DNA of 8,618 nt from an uncultured Lachnospiraceae bacterium (lineage in GTDB: Bacteria; Bacillota; Clostridia; Lachnospirales; Lachnospiraceae): positions 1,504 through 10,121 of the forward strand of contig CAJUQB010000139.1 in assembly GCA_910588285.1 (NCBI GenBank). Reading direction: 5' to 3'. The position numbers and the translations under genes were made by a program. Every line of letters begins with the position of its first letter. Position 1 is the first letter of the stretch. This document shows positions 7,061-8,618 of this stretch, in pieces. The notes beneath the pieces are model-generated. The model saw nothing but the letters and a program-made list of their open reading frames with translations. It was not told the DNA's origin and did not search any database.

Positions 7061-8293
7061 TTACGCAATCCCGAACAGCTCCTTCAGCCGCCCCTCCTCA
7101 AGATCCGTCCCAATCACCACAATCCGCCCGGTATAATCCGGTTCACCGGTACGCAGCTCATACTCGCCGTCCACCATATCAAAATAGATCCAGCTGCCAT
7201 CCTCCGCCGGCACCATGCCCTTGGAGCGCAGAATCATGCCATATTCCTCCCCCCCGCAGAATACGGACATGGCATGCTCAATCGTCTCTCTTGTAAATTT
7301 GTGGGGTGTCTCAACGCCCCAGCTGGTGAACACCTCATCTGCATGGTGGTCGTGATGATGCTCATGGTCATGGCAGCCGCAGGTGCAGCCCTCCCCATGC
7401 TCATGATGATGCCCATGCTCGTGACCATGGCCGTGATTCTCATGCTCATCATGACAGCAGTGCTCATGCTCGTGATCATGGCCATGATTCCCATGCCCGC
7501 AGTGTTCATGCTCGTGATCCTCATGGCCATGGTGCTCATGCTCATCATGACAGCACCCATGATCATGGCCGTGATCCTCATGCCCGCAGTGCTCATGCTC
7601 ATCATGACAGCAGTGCTCATGCTCGTGACCATGGCCGTGATCCTCATGATGACGCCCATGGCGCTTCGCCTCCTCCATCAGCTCATCCTGGAGGGATTTC
7701 CTCTCATCAATCAGCTTATAAATCTGCTTCCCGTCAATCTCATCCCAAGGTGTGGTGATGATGGCAGCCTTCGGATTCTTCTCCTGAACCTCCTTCACCA
7801 CAATCTCCAGCTGCTCCGGTGTGGCCTTCTGGGTACGGCTTAATACAATCACCGTTGCATACGCAATCTGATTATTGAAAAATTCACCAAAAGCCTTCAT
7901 CTGCTTGGTGGCCTTTAAGGTATTCACCACCGTAATCAGGCCATTCAGCTTCACATCCTGCTCTCCCTCCAGATCAGTGACAGACTTCATCACGTCCGAG
8001 AGCTTGCCAACGCCGGAAGGCTCGATGAGGATCCTGTCCGGGTGGAAGCGCTCCTGCACCTCCCGCAGATTCCTGCCAAAATCACCTACCAGGGAGCAGC
8101 AGATACAGCCGGAATTCATCTCGGAAATCTCAATGCCCGCATCCTTCAGAAAGCCGCCGTCAATGCCCACCTCGCCGAACTCATTCTCGATCAGGACAAT
8201 TTTTTCGCCCTGGAACACATCCTCCAGCATTTTTTTGATAAATGTTGTCTTTCCTGCTCCTAAAAAACCTGAAATAATATCAATCTTGGTCAT
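7061..8293 (-). CDS. CobW/COG0523 metallochaperone GTPase with large His/Cys-rich insert
   Basis: A 410-residue protein. Order of parts: Walker A GFLGAGKTT (9-17); the COG0523 metal motif GCICC (62-66); Walker B-like IEPSG (90-94); a G4 position reading SRTQ (152-155) where NKxD is expected; a metal-binding insert at about 211-320 holding, by my count, 46 His and 11 Cys in 110 residues; and a CobW C-terminal domain (about 321-410, PF07683). Family members use GTP hydrolysis to deliver zinc, cobalt or other metals to target proteins, and His-rich stretches store or sense the metal. The start at 8293 is preferred over the in-frame 8317 because AAGGAGGAA (8301-8309) sits seven bases before it and MTKIDIISGFLGAGK is the normal family N-terminus. 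It follows the DUF2156 gene by one base and precedes another COG0523 gene by 35 bp. Zinc is the likeliest metal; no Zur site is visible in the window. Confidence 0.93.
   Translation of the reverse strand: MTKIDIISGFLGAGKTTFIKKMLEDVFQGEKIVLIENEFGEVGIDGGFLKDAGIEISEMNSGCICCSLVGDFGRNLREVQERFHPDRILIEPSGVGKLSDVMKSVTDLEGEQDVKLNGLITVVNTLKATKQMKAFGEFFNNQIAYATVIVLSRTQKATPEQLEIVVKEVQEKNPKAAIITTPWDEIDGKQIYKLIDERKSLQDELMEEAKRHGRHHEDHGHGHEHEHCCHDEHEHCGHEDHGHDHGCCHDEHEHHGHEDHEHEHCGHGNHGHDHEHEHCCHDEHENHGHGHEHGHHHEHGEGCTCGCHDHEHHHDHHADEVFTSWGVETPHKFTRETIEHAMSVFCGGEEYGMILRSKGMVPAEDGSWIYFDMVDGEYELRTGEPDYTGRIVVIGTDLEEGRLKELFGIA
7439..7475. repeat. Coding direct repeat in the His-rich insert, first copy
   Basis: A 37-base stretch here recurs exactly at 7592-7628, an offset of 153 bases or 51 codons. 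In the CobW protein it gives matching blocks HEHEHCCHDEHE at residues 223-234 and 274-285. The His-rich insert therefore seems to have grown by in-frame duplication. Confidence 0.8.
7592..7628. repeat. Coding direct repeat in the His-rich insert, second copy
   Basis: Exact 37-base partner of 7439-7475. Shorter related blocks (CCHDEHEH at residues 228-235 and again at 247-254) show further small duplications inside the same region. Confidence 0.8.
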
Positions 8294-8294
8294 G

Positions 8295-8618
8295 CTATAC
8301 TTCCTCCTTCTTTTCACGAACCAAACCTTTTTGTACCAAAAATGCCGGGCGGTAGGAAAGCTTTGCCTTCCTAAGCCCCTCGGAGCCAGTATCCTCCTCC
8401 CGGTTCACATACAGATAATTCTGGGCCTCATGCTCCACAAACTGCTGGTTAATCATGGGATAGGCGCCCTGGATCTCTGCAAAGGCCTTCTCAATATGCA
8501 CCACAAAGGTATCCTGATTCAGGGGTTCCCCGATGGTAAAGGCCACCACCTCGCCCTCCACCCGCAGCAGACCGCCGGAAAGCCCCAGCTCCTCTAACAG
8601 CCGCAGCGCATTCAGAGC
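8295..8618 (-). CDS. DUF2156 / phosphatidylglycerol lysyltransferase-like protein (C-terminal 107 residues)
   Basis: The frame is open from the right edge to a TAG stop at 8295, giving 107 residues of a larger protein. The segment contains GGLLRVEGEVVAFTIGE, HIEKAF, AYPMINQQFVEHE and VNREEDTG, which I recognise as the conserved end of DUF2156 (PF09924) proteins of Clostridia, a GNAT-fold acyl/aminoacyl transferase domain related to the MprF C-terminus. Substrate is not known for this branch. A GTG at 8559-8561 could be mistaken for a start, but coding sequence continues upstream of it in the same frame, so it is internal. The stop lies one base before the CobW start, and the CobW ribosome binding site lies inside this gene's last codons, implying translational coupling. 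A functional tie to metal handling is not obvious. Confidence 0.85.
   Translation of the reverse strand, partial: ALNALRLLEELGLSGGLLRVEGEVVAFTIGEPLNQDTFVVHIEKAFAEIQGAYPMINQQFVEHEAQNYLYVNREEDTGSEGLRKAKLSYRPAFLVQKGLVREKKEEV
8301..8309 (-). promoter_or_regulatory. Ribosome binding site that fixes the CobW start
   Basis: AAGGAGGAA lies seven bases before the ATG at 8293, inside the last codons of the DUF2156 gene. It supports this start rather than the in-frame ATG at 8317, which would lie upstream of the site. Confidence 0.85.

Noticed and set aside
5901..7136. A 411-codon plus-strand open frame opposite the COG0523-YcgQ gene
   Set aside because: It starts inside the palindrome, runs antisense to a gene with clear P-loop motifs and a good ribosome binding site, crosses the terminator, and has no recognisable domain.
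7234..7659. A 141-codon minus-strand frame rich in Met, Thr and Ser repeats
   Set aside because: It is an alternative frame of the same His-rich repeats inside the CobW gene, with no start signal of its own.
7340..7662. Impression of a repeat array such as CRISPR
   Set aside because: Repeats are irregular, codon-phased and lie inside an intact reading frame encoding a His/Cys-rich insert; there are no constant repeats with unique spacers.
7274..7843. A 189-codon plus-strand frame that looks like a hydrophobic Met/Leu/Val-rich membrane protein
   Set aside because: It is the reverse complement of the His-rich CobW insert; His codons read backwards give Met and Val. The hydrophobicity is an artefact.
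8294..8317. Eight-codon extension of the CobW start
   Set aside because: The strong ribosome binding site at 8301-8309 lies within the extension, and the family starts right before the first beta strand and P-loop.

Overview
The window looks like chromosomal DNA from a gut-type Clostridia bacterium, most likely Lachnospiraceae. This is inferred from the roughly 50% GC coding style, strong AGGAGG-type ribosome binding sites, the gene families present, and the close resemblance of the right-hand gene to DUF2156 proteins as I remember them from that group. No species is claimed. All seven supported coding regions lie on the minus strand, so transcription runs from high to low coordinates.

Right part (8618 to about 6024): a three-gene run. 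It consists of the C-terminal end of a DUF2156 (phosphatidylglycerol lysyltransferase-like) protein, a CobW/COG0523 metallochaperone GTPase with a very large His/Cys-rich insert, and a second COG0523-type protein whose C-terminal half resembles the YcgQ (TIGR03943/DUF1980) domain. Spacings are 1 and 35 bp, and a clear intrinsic terminator follows the last gene. The two GTPases probably work together in handling a transition metal, zinc being the best guess.

Middle (5784 to 6083): a 300-bp non-coding segment. In transcription order it holds the terminator, a second imperfect inverted repeat, a long 26-bp-arm palindrome with a 19-nt loop, and a sigma70/A-type promoter candidate whose -35 directly abuts the palindrome.

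Left part (5783 to 1): a probable operon of four genes, which is the most unusual content. Two complete paralogues and the start of a third (copies 3, 2 and 1 in transcription order) encode AAA-ATPase-like (PF09820) plus C-terminal PD-(D/E)XK nuclease (PF08011/DUF1703) proteins. Between copy 3 and copy 2 sits a 753-residue protein with an N-terminal pRiA4b ORF-3-like domain and a C-terminal SEC-C zinc motif. The ATPase/nuclease copies are collinear without indels and nearly identical at both ends, but they diverge sharply in a central segment of about 80 residues. This suggests a shared ATPase and nuclease chassis with a variable recognition part. The role is unknown; defence, stress response or selfish-element behaviour are all possible.
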